Positions 1-7,220 of a stretch of DNA of 19,179 nt are shown here, in pieces; the stretch's first letter is position 1, and the number at the start of each line of letters is the position of its first letter. The DNA comes from an uncultured Clostridia bacterium (GTDB taxonomy: Bacteria > Bacillota > Clostridia > Christensenellales > Borkfalkiaceae): NCBI GenBank assembly GCA_934247855.1, contig CAKQKA010000024.1, positions 1-19,179 of the forward strand, written 5' to 3'. The position numbers and the translations under genes were made by a program. The notes beneath the pieces are model-generated. The model saw nothing but the letters and a program-made list of their open reading frames with translations, did no database searches and was not told the DNA's origin.

Positions 1-106
1 CGATAAGGGCATACCGAATATTCAGCAATGCGTATTGCTGGCAAATTATTACGGAATAAGCCTTGACGAACTGATCGGGCGAGAAATAAGCGCAGACAAC
101 AAATAA
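1..106 (+). CDS. C-terminal end of an XRE-family HTH regulator (partial)
   Basis: An open frame enters from the left edge (codons begin at position 2) and stops with TAA at 104-106, giving 34 residues. The stretch CVLLANYYGISLDELIGRE is the usual end of a Cro/CI-type helix-turn-helix domain, where the last helices read roughly L-x-x-A-x-x-Y-x-I-S-L-D-E-L-I-G. The DNA-reading helix lies outside the window, so target and role cannot be read. It is followed by a strong hairpin at 183-227 that could end its transcript. Family assignment is fairly firm from this end motif; nothing more specific can be said. Confidence 0.72.
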   Translation, partial: DKGIPNIQQCVLLANYYGISLDELIGREISADNK

Positions 107-182
107 TTATCTCGCCCGCAAAGCCGCAAAAGAAGAGTAAACAACCTGAAAAATAATTTCGTTTTTTAAGAAAACGCAAAGA

Positions 183-227
183 AAAAGCCCGTCTATAGGT
201 CGATTATCGGCACATAGACGGGCTTTT
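183..227. terminator. Bidirectional hairpin terminator with repeat motif in the loop
   Basis: A perfect 14-bp stem (183-196 with 214-227, AAAAGCCCGTCTAT paired to its complement) encloses a 17-nt loop. T-rich sequence follows on either strand, so it can end both the left-edge regulator gene (+) and the oligoendopeptidase gene (-), which converge on it. The stem edge and loop carry a copy of the dispersed motif CTATAGGTCGATTATCG (193-209). Confidence 0.8.
193..209 (+). repeat. Dispersed 17-bp motif, copy 1
   Basis: CTATAGGTCGATTATCG, the reference copy of a motif found six times in this window. It sits in the stem edge and loop of the terminator at 183-227. It is oriented toward copy 2 (379-395), with which it forms a convergent pair. 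Confidence 0.7.
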
Positions 228-378
228 GTTATGCTTTTTATTATTTAGTTTTTAATAAGTTTTCGTTATAATAATATTCCTAAACGCCGGCAGTCCAACC
301 GAGCATTTCGGGCAAGCCGTATTAGTTTACGGTGAACTTTACGCCCTTTTCTCCGTTGCTTTTTATATAAAAATGTGG

Positions 379-395
379 CGATAACCGACCTATAG
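379..395 (-). repeat. Dispersed 17-bp motif, copy 2
   Basis: On the minus strand this reads CTATAGGTCGGTTATCG, one base different from copy 1. It begins only 4 bases after the stop codon of the oligoendopeptidase gene. With copy 1 it makes an inverted pair spanning 193-395. The 210-378 interior holds no convincing gene; a short minus frame directly after the peptidase stop is open for about 24 codons but is not recognisable. Confidence 0.65.
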
Positions 396-399
396 CCGC

Positions 400-2082
400 T
401 TATTTGAGTTTGTTGAGTATTTCTTCGGACTTTGCGGCTATATCTTTCAACGCGCCTTTTTCAAACGGCGAACGTATGCCCGCTTCGCTAAGCATATCGG
501 TAAAAAACTGCGAACCGTAATGCGAAGTAAATTCAAGGTACGACTCAAAAGCCGCGGAGTAATCGTCCAAAGATTTAAACAGGAACTGCAACGCGTCGGA
601 CTGAGCAAGGCAGTAATCAATATAATAGAACGGCGACTCGTAAATGTGCATCTGATACTGCCAGCGCGTGCCTTTTTCAAAATAACGCATACCGGCGGCG
701 TTCATGTACGGTCTGTATTTCTTTTCAAGCTCGTTCCACACGGCGTTGCGCTCGGCGGGCGTCATTTCGGGTTTTTCGTAAACGCGGTGCTGGAACTCGT
801 CCACTATTACGCCGTAGGTCAAAAACGACAAGTTATCGAACAAGTGCTTGAACTTATAGTCGTTTGCGCGCGCACCGAAAAATTTATCCATATATTTCCA
901 GCACAGACATTCCATACTCATGGAGTGCGTTTCGGCGGTTTCCATACCCAAGGGGCACTCCGGATCGAGATTGTTTTTGAACGCGAGATAACTTGCGAAC
1001 GCATGCCCCGCTTCGTGGGTTAAAACGTCAACGTCGTCCGACGTGCCGTTAAAGTTGGCAAGAATGAACGGCTGTTTGTATTTTGCAAATTCCGTGCAAT
1101 AACCGCCGCCCCACTTGCCCTCACGCGAGAGGACGTCGAAAGCGTCGTTATCTATCATCATGTCGATGAACTCGCCCGTTTCTTTGCTCATTTCGCGGTA
1201 CATCTCGCGCCCTTTTTCAAACATTCCGTTTGCGTCGAGCACGGGAGCGGGATCGCCGTTTGCAAAGCACACGCCGTAATCGTACAATTTCATCTCGTCG
1301 ATGCCGTTTTCCTTGGCGCGAGACGTGCGGATACGCGATACCACAGGCACGATATCCTCTAAAACGTTTTGGCGGAATTTTTCCACGTCGGCACGGTCGT
1401 AGCATAATCTGCCCATACGATAATAGCCGAGTTCGACGTAATCTTTATACCCGAGCTTTTTAGCCATACGGTCGCGGATTTTTACCAAACGATCGTAAGT
1501 GCCGTCGAGAATATCGGCGTGTTCTTCCATTGCCGCGCCTAACGCGTCGAATGCGGCTTTTCTTACCGAGCGGTCGCGGTCGTTCATATACTTTTTGAGT
1601 ATGGTAAGCGGCATTTTTTCGCCGTTGAATTCTATCGTCAACTCGCTCATAAACTGCGCATATTCGTTTACGACCGCGCTTTCTTCCTGCAGTTCGGGAA
1701 TTATGCGCTCGTCAAGCGTTTTGAGTTCTACTTCGTACGACTTGTAAACGGGTGCAGGCAAAGCCGCCGATACCTCCGCTTTGTAAGGCGTGTTCAGCAT
1801 CGCCTTGATATACGCTATGCGCGGTGCGGAAAGCAAGGGGTAATTTTGCTCGTAATACTCTTTTTCCTGCTTGTAAAATTCGTCCTTTGTGTTGCACGAC
1901 CAGCGCGCGTAGGACAGCGAACTTGCGGTCGATAAATCTTCAACTGTTTCCAGAAGTTCGCGGCGGGCGGTCAGTACGCCCTCTGCCGACTTTGCCGCCT
2001 CTATATTTTTTACCGCAGCTTCGTAAGCGGCTATAACTTTGTTAACGTCAACTCTTTTGTATTCTAAATCGCATACTTTCAT
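400..2082 (-). CDS. M3-family oligoendopeptidase
   Basis: A cytoplasmic zinc metallopeptidase that cuts short peptides (560 aa). The active site HEAGH is at residues 356-360; His356 and His360 bind zinc and Glu357 is the catalytic base. The third zinc ligand is probably Glu384 in ETHSM, 28 residues after the first His, the M3 spacing. The length and the short N-terminal helical region fit the ~560-aa Clostridia-type M3 oligoendopeptidase rather than classic ~600-aa PepF, so I leave out the symbol. There is no signal peptide. The chosen ATG follows a modest AGGCAGGAA ribosome site. The gene stands alone after the acpP terminator and ends at the hairpin 183-227. Its likely job is trimming peptides imported by the Opp system encoded further right. 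Family very sure; exact substrate unknown. Confidence 0.95.
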   Translation of the reverse strand: MKVCDLEYKRVDVNKVIAAYEAAVKNIEAAKSAEGVLTARRELLETVEDLSTASSLSYARWSCNTKDEFYKQEKEYYEQNYPLLSAPRIAYIKAMLNTPYKAEVSAALPAPVYKSYEVELKTLDERIIPELQEESAVVNEYAQFMSELTIEFNGEKMPLTILKKYMNDRDRSVRKAAFDALGAAMEEHADILDGTYDRLVKIRDRMAKKLGYKDYVELGYYRMGRLCYDRADVEKFRQNVLEDIVPVVSRIRTSRAKENGIDEMKLYDYGVCFANGDPAPVLDANGMFEKGREMYREMSKETGEFIDMMIDNDAFDVLSREGKWGGGYCTEFAKYKQPFILANFNGTSDDVDVLTHEAGHAFASYLAFKNNLDPECPLGMETAETHSMSMECLCWKYMDKFFGARANDYKFKHLFDNLSFLTYGVIVDEFQHRVYEKPEMTPAERNAVWNELEKKYRPYMNAAGMRYFEKGTRWQYQMHIYESPFYYIDYCLAQSDALQFLFKSLDDYSAAFESYLEFTSHYGSQFFTDMLSEAGIRSPFEKGALKDIAAKSEEILNKLK

Positions 2083-2094
2083 TTTTATTCCTGC

Positions 2095-2139
2095 CTTTTA
2101 ATTGCTTATGGTAAGGGTTTCTTTTAATTGTTTATGGTA
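2095..2139. repeat. Two 19-bp direct repeats upstream of the oligoendopeptidase
   Basis: Positions 2095-2113 and 2121-2139 are 19-bp direct repeats (CTTTTAATTG-C/T-TTATGGTA) differing at one base, with a 26-bp period. They lie between the acpP terminator and the peptidase start codon, so they fall in its leader or promoter region. They could be tandem regulator sites or a local duplication. Confidence 0.6.
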
Positions 2140-2166
2140 TTTTTCGCCAAAAAAATCGCTTGTAAA
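2138..2166 (-). promoter_or_regulatory. Possible promoter of the oligoendopeptidase gene
   Basis: On the minus strand TTTACA (2161-2166) is followed after 17 bp by AAAATA (2138-2143). The -35 is good and the -10 is poor. It overlaps the T-tract of the acpP terminator and the first copy of the direct repeat. This is the best candidate I see, but it is weak. Confidence 0.3.
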
Positions 2167-2195
2167 ACAAAAATCCGCGACGGAACGCCACGGAT
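2164..2195 (-). terminator. Terminator after acpP
   Basis: On the minus strand a 7-bp stem (ATCCGTG with CGCGGAT, one G-T pair; 2189-2195 with 2173-2179) and a 9-nt loop are followed by TTTTGTTTT. It lies 48 bp after the acpP stop codon and separates acpP from the peptidase gene. Confidence 0.65.
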
Positions 2196-2243
2196 AATTT
2201 TTACGCATAAAAAGAGCATAGCGCCCTTGCTTTTCTGAAAAAA

Positions 2244-2474
2244 TTATTTCTTTTCGATAAGAGCAACGATATCGCCGACGGTTTTGAGGTTTTGCGATAC
2301 TTCGTCGGGTATAGAAATTCCGTATTCGTCTTCAAAACTCATGAGCATTTCGATTATGTCAAGCGAATCCGCACCGAGATCTTTGATGATTTCGCTATCC
2401 ATAGTGACCGAAGATTTGTCGATATTAAGCTGAGAACAAATTATATCAGCTACTTTGTTAAAAACGTCTTCCAT
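2244..2474 (-). CDS. acpP: Acyl carrier protein
   Basis: Small acidic carrier (76 aa) that holds fatty-acyl chains during fatty acid synthesis in the cytoplasm. The phosphopantetheine attachment site is Ser37 in the motif GADSLD, followed by the usual acidic recognition helix (IIEMLMSFEDEYGISIPDE). I start it at the ATG of MEDVFNKV because GGAGGA lies 5 bases upstream; an in-frame start six codons earlier would place the ribosome site inside the gene. Length is normal for AcpP. It is transcribed alone from a strong promoter (2557-2585) and ends at the terminator 2164-2195, not next to fab genes. A carrier for another pathway cannot be excluded, but no such pathway is nearby. Confidence 0.94.
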   Translation of the reverse strand: MEDVFNKVADIICSQLNIDKSSVTMDSEIIKDLGADSLDIIEMLMSFEDEYGISIPDEVSQNLKTVGDIVALIEKK

Positions 2475-2556
2475 TCTTCCTCCGAACCGCAATGCGGTAT
2501 CATTTACAATAATTGTTGGTTAATAAGGACAGCCGACAGCTTTCCTATTCGCCCTT

Positions 2557-2585
2557 ATTCTAACAAAAACACGCATATCTGTCAA
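2557..2585 (-). promoter_or_regulatory. Strong promoter of acpP
   Basis: On the minus strand a perfect TTGACA (2580-2585) is followed after exactly 17 bp by TAGAAT (2557-2562). Transcription would start near 2550, giving a ~75-nt leader. The leader begins with AATAAGG and later has CCTTATT, able to form a 7-bp stem, and contains the short palindrome ACAATTATTGT before the ribosome site. Confidence 0.85.
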
Positions 2586-2695
2586 CTGTTTTTCGTACTT
2601 TGCCATAAATCGGGAGCGTTTCGGCATGTTCTGCATACAGGTTTTTATGATTTTACACTATTTTTTTACGCACGCTTGGTAAAATTTATGACGAT

Positions 2696-3781
2696 TTATT
2701 CGATAATTATGCCGTTTATCGGTGCGTAACGGTCGCTTCGCAAACGGTAAGATGTAACAAGTTTATCGTTTTTATAAATACTGACATACGCCGAACTTTT
2801 TAAACCGTCTTTGGGTTTAACGGGATTTTCGCCGCAGGACGCGGGGACTTTTTTCACCGTGGCGGGAATTATCTCTTCCACCTCGGAGCGAAAACGGTAT
2901 TCGAGTTCGTTTTTTAATCCGAAAAACGTAACGGTTATTCTACTGCCGTCGGCAACCGCCTTTACATACATTCGCCTGTTCGTGGGATTGTATAGTTTTA
3001 AATCGCAAAAACTGCCGCTGACCATTGCATCGAACGACGGCTCGACGTATGACACGGCGAGCGAATGACGATGATATTCTTTTACGGTAAGCCCCGCGCG
3101 GATAGCTGCGTTATACAGCGTTGTGGAAACCTGACACACGCCGCCGCCTAAGCCGTCGGCAAATTTCCCTTCCGATATGATTTTTGCAGGGAGATATCCG
3201 CGTTCTTCGGTGCGCTCTCCCACCCTGTTATTAAAAGAAAAGTCACCGTATAGGTCGATTATCGCACCATTCAAACTTTTGCAGGCAAGTTCGATATTGT
3301 TCTTTCTGGCAGCCGACGAGCTTGCGTAATTTGTTGAAAAAGTCGAGCGAAGTATGGTTTCTTCTTTTAAAAAAGTCTTGGTTACGGTCGGCTTAATTAT
3401 CTGCGTTTTTGCGTAAATCGTTCGCTTGCCCGAGTTTAAGGCGTGCAATATTTCGGCTTTTAAGGCGGTTTTATCGATCTCGCACCCGCTTTTTTCTTCG
3501 GTAATTTCAAAATTATTTGCCGACGCGGGGGCAAAATTCAGTTCGGCATCGGTAGGCTTAATGAGCGTGTCCAAGTGAATTTTATCGACGATATCGTCTA
3601 TGCCGTTTAATTTATATTCGCCGTCCGTTATGGTTATTTCGGGCGGGTAATATTTGTATGCTTTGCCGAACGCGTTTATTACAAGCGGCGATGCGGCGTT
3701 TACCGCCAACACATTTCCGCAAGAAAAAAGAGCGAACAACGCAAGACACGCAAGCATTTTGCGCAAAACGTTTCTTTTCAT
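2696..3781 (-). CDS. Exported VanW-family protein (PG_binding_4-like region plus VanW domain)
   Basis: A 361-aa exported protein of the VanW/YoaR type, linked to the cell wall but of unknown biochemical function. Residues 1-30 are a signal sequence (MKRNVLRK then a hydrophobic core). Cys21 in LFSC could be lipidated, though Phe at -2 is unusual; cleavage after VNA is the alternative. Residues ~35-125 resemble the peptidoglycan-binding-like PG_binding_4 region. The VanW domain covers ~148-290 with FSFN at 181-184 and the hallmark GGGVCQVSTTLYNAA at 212-226. The C-terminal ~70 residues form the usual beta-rich tail. No ribosome site is obvious before the ATG. The gene diverges from the methyltransferase. 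Odd point: the dispersed motif lies in frame here and encodes IIDLYG just before FSFN, where relatives usually have a Pro-Gly. Confidence 0.9.
   Translation of the reverse strand: MKRNVLRKMLACLALFALFSCGNVLAVNAASPLVINAFGKAYKYYPPEITITDGEYKLNGIDDIVDKIHLDTLIKPTDAELNFAPASANNFEITEEKSGCEIDKTALKAEILHALNSGKRTIYAKTQIIKPTVTKTFLKEETILRSTFSTNYASSSAARKNNIELACKSLNGAIIDLYGDFSFNNRVGERTEERGYLPAKIISEGKFADGLGGGVCQVSTTLYNAAIRAGLTVKEYHRHSLAVSYVEPSFDAMVSGSFCDLKLYNPTNRRMYVKAVADGSRITVTFFGLKNELEYRFRSEVEEIIPATVKKVPASCGENPVKPKDGLKSSAYVSIYKNDKLVTSYRLRSDRYAPINGIIIE
3248..3264 (+). repeat. Dispersed 17-bp motif, copy 3 (inside the VanW gene)
   Basis: GTATAGGTCGATTATCG matches copy 1 at 16 of 17 positions. It is the only good copy inside a coding region. 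It encodes residues AIIDLY (173-178) of the VanW protein on the other strand, using the uncommon codons ATA and CTA. Confidence 0.55.
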
Positions 3782-3876
3782 ACGACTATTTTGTGAAAAA
3801 TAATACGCTCATATACGCCGTAACGCGCCGTATTTTTATAAAATCACACTTGTTTTCACTTTTTGCCCTATTTCCT

Positions 3877-3906
3877 TTGCGTTAAACCGCCCGTTTGGAT
3901 TACAAT
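3877..3906 (+). promoter_or_regulatory. Possible promoter of the methyltransferase gene
   Basis: TTGCGT (3877-3882) and TACAAT (3901-3906) are spaced 18 bp apart, and the start codon lies 35 bp further. The -10 is good and the -35 is poor. Confidence 0.45.
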
Positions 3907-3940
3907 ATATCTACCGAAAAAACGGTCGGCGGAGGACAAA

Positions 3941-5095
3941 ATGAGCATTACCGAGGAAATACTGCAAAACAGAGACAGCATAGTTAAGGCGACGGCAAGC
4001 GACCAAAAATCGGGCGAATTCAAAAAAGTGGTTTTGCGCCCGATTGTTATTAAAGGCAAAAAAGTATGGCAAGCCGAACGGTTCAAGGGAACGCAAGTTT
4101 TTCATTTAAATATTGACGAAAGTGCCGTTAACGAATATATAGACCGACTTTTGCACTCATTTGCGCAATTCGATATTTGCTACACCGATAAAAACGTAAG
4201 TTATTTTTTAACGAACGGGAAGGTTAAAAAACGCAAGGAAACCGCCGCCGCGCGAATTAAACAAACCGAAGCGCATGACCGCGACAAAAACTTTATTCTG
4301 CGCGAAGGCGAGGCTGTACCCGCCCTTGTCGACCTCGGAGTTTTTACGAGCGATTATAAAGTCGTTAAAAGCATGTACGACAAGTACAAGCAGATCAATC
4401 GTTTTATAGAGATGATCGACGATAAGTTTAAAAACAGCACGCTAAAAAGCGTGAATCTGCTTGATTTCGGATGCGGAAAGTCATACCTTACCTTTATAGT
4501 ATACTATTATTTCGTGCATATAAAGAAAATCGACGCGCACGTTATCGGTTACGACGTTAAGACCGACGTGGTTGAAAAATGCAATAAAATTGCCGAAAAA
4601 TACGGCTATGAGCATTTGAAATTTTACGTAAACGACGTTACGACGGACAAGTTGCCGTTTGCCGAAAACGTGGATGCGGTTATTTCTTTGCACGCCTGCG
4701 ATATAGCAACCGACTACGCCCTTTATTTTGCCGTCGAACATAAGGTAAAATACATTTTTTCCGTGCCCTGCTGCCAGCACGAGGTTAATCTTTCGATAAA
4801 AAACGCATGCTCGGATTCGTCGCCCGATTTTGACCTTCTGTTAGACCACGGACTTATTAAAGAACGTTTTTCCGCACTGCTTACCGATTCCGTGCGGGCG
4901 CATGTTTTACGCGATTTCGGATACAGCGTCGACGTGAACGAGTTTGTAGATTTCGAACACTCGCCGAAAAACGTTATGATCCGCGCCGAACTTAACAAGA
5001 AACCCGAATTTATCTACCGCGACGAACTTATTCGGCTTAAAGAAAAATACGGATTTACGCAAACGCTTATTAAACTTGCATACAATTTAAAATAA
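3941..5095 (+). CDS. SAM-dependent methyltransferase, Methyltransf_32 type
   Basis: A 384-aa cytoplasmic class I methyltransferase. The start is set at the ATG of MSITEE because GGAGGA lies 6 bases upstream; the longer in-frame ORF begins in the promoter region. Residues ~20-160 form an N-terminal domain rich in charged residues that ends with the conserved block DLGVFTSDYKVVKSMYDKYKQINRF. The SAM-binding loop is DFGCGK at 175-180, followed by GYDV. SLHACDIATD (249-258) and VPCCQHE (275-281) are hallmarks of the Methyltransf_32 family, whose eukaryotic relatives include METTL25 and GSTCD. The substrate is unknown; an RNA target is a reasonable guess only. It is a single-gene unit ending at hairpins 5102-5143 and 5167-5192. 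Confidence 0.88.
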   Translation: MSITEEILQNRDSIVKATASDQKSGEFKKVVLRPIVIKGKKVWQAERFKGTQVFHLNIDESAVNEYIDRLLHSFAQFDICYTDKNVSYFLTNGKVKKRKETAAARIKQTEAHDRDKNFILREGEAVPALVDLGVFTSDYKVVKSMYDKYKQINRFIEMIDDKFKNSTLKSVNLLDFGCGKSYLTFIVYYYFVHIKKIDAHVIGYDVKTDVVEKCNKIAEKYGYEHLKFYVNDVTTDKLPFAENVDAVISLHACDIATDYALYFAVEHKVKYIFSVPCCQHEVNLSIKNACSDSSPDFDLLLDHGLIKERFSALLTDSVRAHVLRDFGYSVDVNEFVDFEHSPKNVMIRAELNKKPEFIYRDELIRLKEKYGFTQTLIKLAYNLK

Positions 5096-5101
5096 GTATA
5101 A

Positions 5102-5143
5102 AAACCGCGGAAAGTCGGGCTATAAGTCGATTATCCGCGGTTT
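5102..5143 (+). terminator. Hairpin after the methyltransferase, with repeat motif in the loop
   Basis: A perfect 10-bp stem AAACCGCGGA (5102-5111) pairs with 5134-5143; the 22-nt loop holds dispersed motif copy 4. Only TTTCGTTTATT follows, so alone it is a mediocre terminator; a better one follows at 5167-5192. Confidence 0.6.
5120..5136 (+). repeat. Dispersed 17-bp motif, copy 4
   Basis: CTATAAGTCGATTATCC differs from copy 1 at two bases. It fills the loop and first stem bases of the hairpin 5102-5143, the same arrangement as copy 1 in the terminator 183-227. Confidence 0.65.
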
Positions 5144-5166
5144 CGTTTATTCAATTATTTTTACTC

Positions 5167-5192
5167 CGACCGCTGTTTGCGGTCGTTTTTTT
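5167..5192 (+). terminator. Strong terminator of the methyltransferase gene
   Basis: A 7-bp stem CGACCGC/GCGGTCG (5167-5173 with 5179-5185), loop TGTTT, then seven T (5186-5192). The T-tract overlaps the last bases of the converging aminopeptidase gene. Confidence 0.88.
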
Positions 5193-6414
5193 AAAACGCC
5201 CAGTTGCCGTTTTTGAAGATAGCCACGGTTTTGCCGTCCTCGGTAATGCCGTCGATTTGCAAATCTTCCGAGCCGATCATAAAGTCGACATGGATAGCCG
5301 AATCGTTGATACCCGCTTTTTTACATTCTTCGTTAGTCATATTTTCAAAGCCTTTAAGCGTGTTGTTAAAGCCCCTGCCCAACGCGAGGTGGCAACAGCA
5401 GTTTTCGTCGAACAGCGTGTTATAGAACAGGATACCCGAATTGTTTATGGGTGAATCGTAAGGAACAAGCGCGCACTCGCCGAGCATAGACGCGCCTTCG
5501 TCCATAGAAATAAGTTTGTCGAGCAGTTCGGGGTTCTTTTCCGCGCCCGTTTCCACAACCTTGCCGTTTTCAAAGCGTACCCAGAAATTATCGATGAGTT
5601 CGCCCTGATACGAGAGCGGTTTTGTAGCGTAAACGATACCGTCGGCAAGACCTGCGACAGGCGAAGTAAATACCTCCTCCGTGGGAATATTCGGATTGTA
5701 ATAAACGCCGCCGAGTGTATATTCGCCGCCCCCCATAAATATACCCTGAGAGTTAAGACCGACTTTAAGATCGGTTCCGCGAGCAGATTTATAATGCAGA
5801 TATTTTAAACCCATTTTATTAAGCGTTTCCGAGCGCGAAAGCAAATCTTCGTTATGCGCCTTCCATGCGGCGACAGGGTCCTCCGTTACGCGCGACGTAT
5901 AGAGAATCGCATCCCACAATTTTTTGACCGCAACGGCGGTTGAATCGTTCGGGAAAACCTTTTTTGCCCATTTTTTGCCGGGTACAGCCGCGATACACCA
6001 CTGATATTTTTCGCTCATACGGTCGCTTATGGGCTTTGTTACTTTTGCAACCGCCATACGCGATTTTGCGACCTTTGCCTGATCGACGCCCTTTAATCCG
6101 TCGGGATCGTCGGACTCTACCAATATAAGAACGGGCAAAGTTTTTTCACGGTGTTTGAGCCGTTCGACTTCCCAATCTTCTACCGTTGAGAGCGTTTTGA
6201 GCGATCTCTTTTTATAGTTAAGTTTTGTAAGCGGTGCATAACGCCAATCTACCGTAACTTTAGACGCGCCGAGTTTGTAACATTCGCTTGCAAGCAAAAC
6301 GGCAAAATCGCAATTTTCCACTTCGGCACGAATGATTACTTCCTGCCCTTTTTGCACGTTCGCGCCGACTTCGGCGATTAAACGCGCGTATTTTGTCAAT
6401 GTTGTTTTATTCAT
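5191..6414 (-). CDS. M29-family aminopeptidase (AmpS/AmpT type)
   Basis: A cytoplasmic metal-dependent aminopeptidase (407 aa, normal for M29) that removes N-terminal residues from peptides. The metal ligands known for M29 are present with family spacing: Glu247 (NIPTEEVF), Glu313 (LGE), His342 (CCHLALG), His375 and Asp377 (HVD). The start is the ATG of MNKTTLTKYA, with GGAG eight bases upstream; the longer in-frame ORF would run back into the aroQ end. It begins 31 bp after the chorismate mutase stop with no terminator between, so the two are probably co-transcribed. With the M3 peptidase and Opp it fits a peptide import and breakdown role. Family very sure. Confidence 0.95.
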   Translation of the reverse strand: MNKTTLTKYARLIAEVGANVQKGQEVIIRAEVENCDFAVLLASECYKLGASKVTVDWRYAPLTKLNYKKRSLKTLSTVEDWEVERLKHREKTLPVLILVESDDPDGLKGVDQAKVAKSRMAVAKVTKPISDRMSEKYQWCIAAVPGKKWAKKVFPNDSTAVAVKKLWDAILYTSRVTEDPVAAWKAHNEDLLSRSETLNKMGLKYLHYKSARGTDLKVGLNSQGIFMGGGEYTLGGVYYNPNIPTEEVFTSPVAGLADGIVYATKPLSYQGELIDNFWVRFENGKVVETGAEKNPELLDKLISMDEGASMLGECALVPYDSPINNSGILFYNTLFDENCCCHLALGRGFNNTLKGFENMTNEECKKAGINDSAIHVDFMIGSEDLQIDGITEDGKTVAIFKNGNWAF

Positions 6415-6445
6415 TTTTATCTCCGTTGCCGTATAAAACGGTCTT

Positions 6446-6703
6446 TTATTTTTGCAACTCTTTAGACGAGGCAATTATTTGAACGTACACTTTTTTTGCT
6501 TCTTTTTTTTGTAAATCATCGTCAAAAAACCCGTCTATATGTTCGTAAACGGCACTTTCGCGCCCACCGTCGGTAACGACGATTCCGTTTGCTTTTTTGT
6601 ACTCGCCTATTTGCTTCGCAACCGAAAAACGCCGCTTTAACAACATAGCAAGTTGTTCATCGATTTCGTCTATTTGCTTTCTTAAGTCGCTCAGCTTACA
6701 CAT
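6446..6703 (-). CDS. aroQ: Chorismate mutase, AroQ type
   Basis: Converts chorismate to prephenate, the first step toward phenylalanine and tyrosine. This is a stand-alone all-helical domain (85 aa). The active-site residues of the E. coli CM domain (Arg11, Arg28, Lys39, Asp48, Arg51, Glu52) are present with a constant offset of three: Arg8, Arg25, Lys36, Asp45, Arg48, Glu49. There is no fused prephenate dehydratase or dehydrogenase. AGAGG lies six bases before the ATG. It is the first gene of a two-gene unit with the M29 aminopeptidase; the pairing has no obvious pathway logic. Some members of this fold do other chorismate chemistry, but the kept residues argue for mutase activity. Confidence 0.92.
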   Translation of the reverse strand: MCKLSDLRKQIDEIDEQLAMLLKRRFSVAKQIGEYKKANGIVVTDGGRESAVYEHIDGFFDDDLQKKEAKKVYVQIIASSKELQK

Positions 6704-6732
6704 AACGAACCTCTTTTGATCTTTTCAAGAAT

Positions 6733-6761
6733 ATTCTACCAAAAAAACGCGCCGAATACAA
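6733..6761 (-). promoter_or_regulatory. Promoter of aroQ nested in the opp terminator
   Basis: On the minus strand TTGTAT (6756-6761) and TAGAAT (6733-6738) are 17 bp apart. The -10 is good and the -35 is weak. The -35 and spacer overlap the upstream operon terminator (6741-6774), so the hairpin and the promoter share bases. Confidence 0.55.
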
Positions 6762-6774
6762 CTAAATCGGCGCG
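6741..6774 (-). terminator. Terminator of the opp operon
   Basis: On the minus strand an 8-bp stem CGCGCCGA/TCGGCGCG (6767-6774 with 6748-6755), 11-nt loop, followed by seven T (6741-6747). It lies 16 bp after the stop of the DUF3899 gene and ends the long opp transcript. Confidence 0.92.
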
Positions 6775-6790
6775 AACTTTTAAATGTATT

Positions 6791-7198
6791 TCAAACGTTA
6801 TAATATAATGCAAGAAAAACGAGAGCGACGATAAAAAACACACCGCCGACAATGAACATAAAACCAACGCCCGACTGCTTTTCCAGCTTATGCTTTTCTT
6901 CCTTTTTCGCCTTATAATCGGCATACTTTTCGTATTTGCCGCGGTATGCCGGAATAATCATTTCAACCGCGCGGCGAAGCCCGAACGCTATGCCGTCGAA
7001 TGCTCCCTCCCGCGCAATGATCAGCAATAATCCGAAAAGCATGAACATTACGCCGGGCACGGTAAACGCATCGCACAGCGTTCGGAAAATATCCTTTTTT
7101 TCGGTCATTTCAAATATGTTGCGCATAAACGATATGAGGCAAACGAATGCTATACCGACAGCGGCGCATATTGTATATTTTAAAACATTCTTCTTCAT
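6791..7198 (-). CDS. DUF3899-family membrane protein
   Basis: A small integral membrane protein (135 aa) of unknown function. Three hydrophobic segments are visible at about residues 8-25, 45-62 and 112-132. Between the last two lies a strongly basic, charged stretch (85-108, rich in Lys and Glu). The block FMLFGLLLIIAREGAFDGI (52-70) is the signature region of DUF3899. It begins 22 bp after the oppF stop, with AAGG before the ATG, and the next terminator comes after it, so it is the last gene of the opp operon. Any link to peptide transport is inference from position only. Confidence 0.8.
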   Translation of the reverse strand: MKKNVLKYTICAAVGIAFVCLISFMRNIFEMTEKKDIFRTLCDAFTVPGVMFMLFGLLLIIAREGAFDGIAFGLRRAVEMIIPAYRGKYEKYADYKAKKEEKHKLEKQSGVGFMFIVGGVFFIVALVFLALYYNV

Positions 7199-7220
7199 GA
7201 TATGCCCTTGCTTTCGTTTT

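Noticed and set aside
270..399. Decayed gene remnant after the M3 peptidase stop (minus frame ending FTVN, then an open stretch)
   Set aside because: Only ~24 open codons in frame with the peptidase, no homology recognised; could be chance.
520..1023. Long plus-strand frame opposite the M3 peptidase gene
   Set aside because: Shadow of the strongly supported minus-strand gene; no ribosome site or domain.
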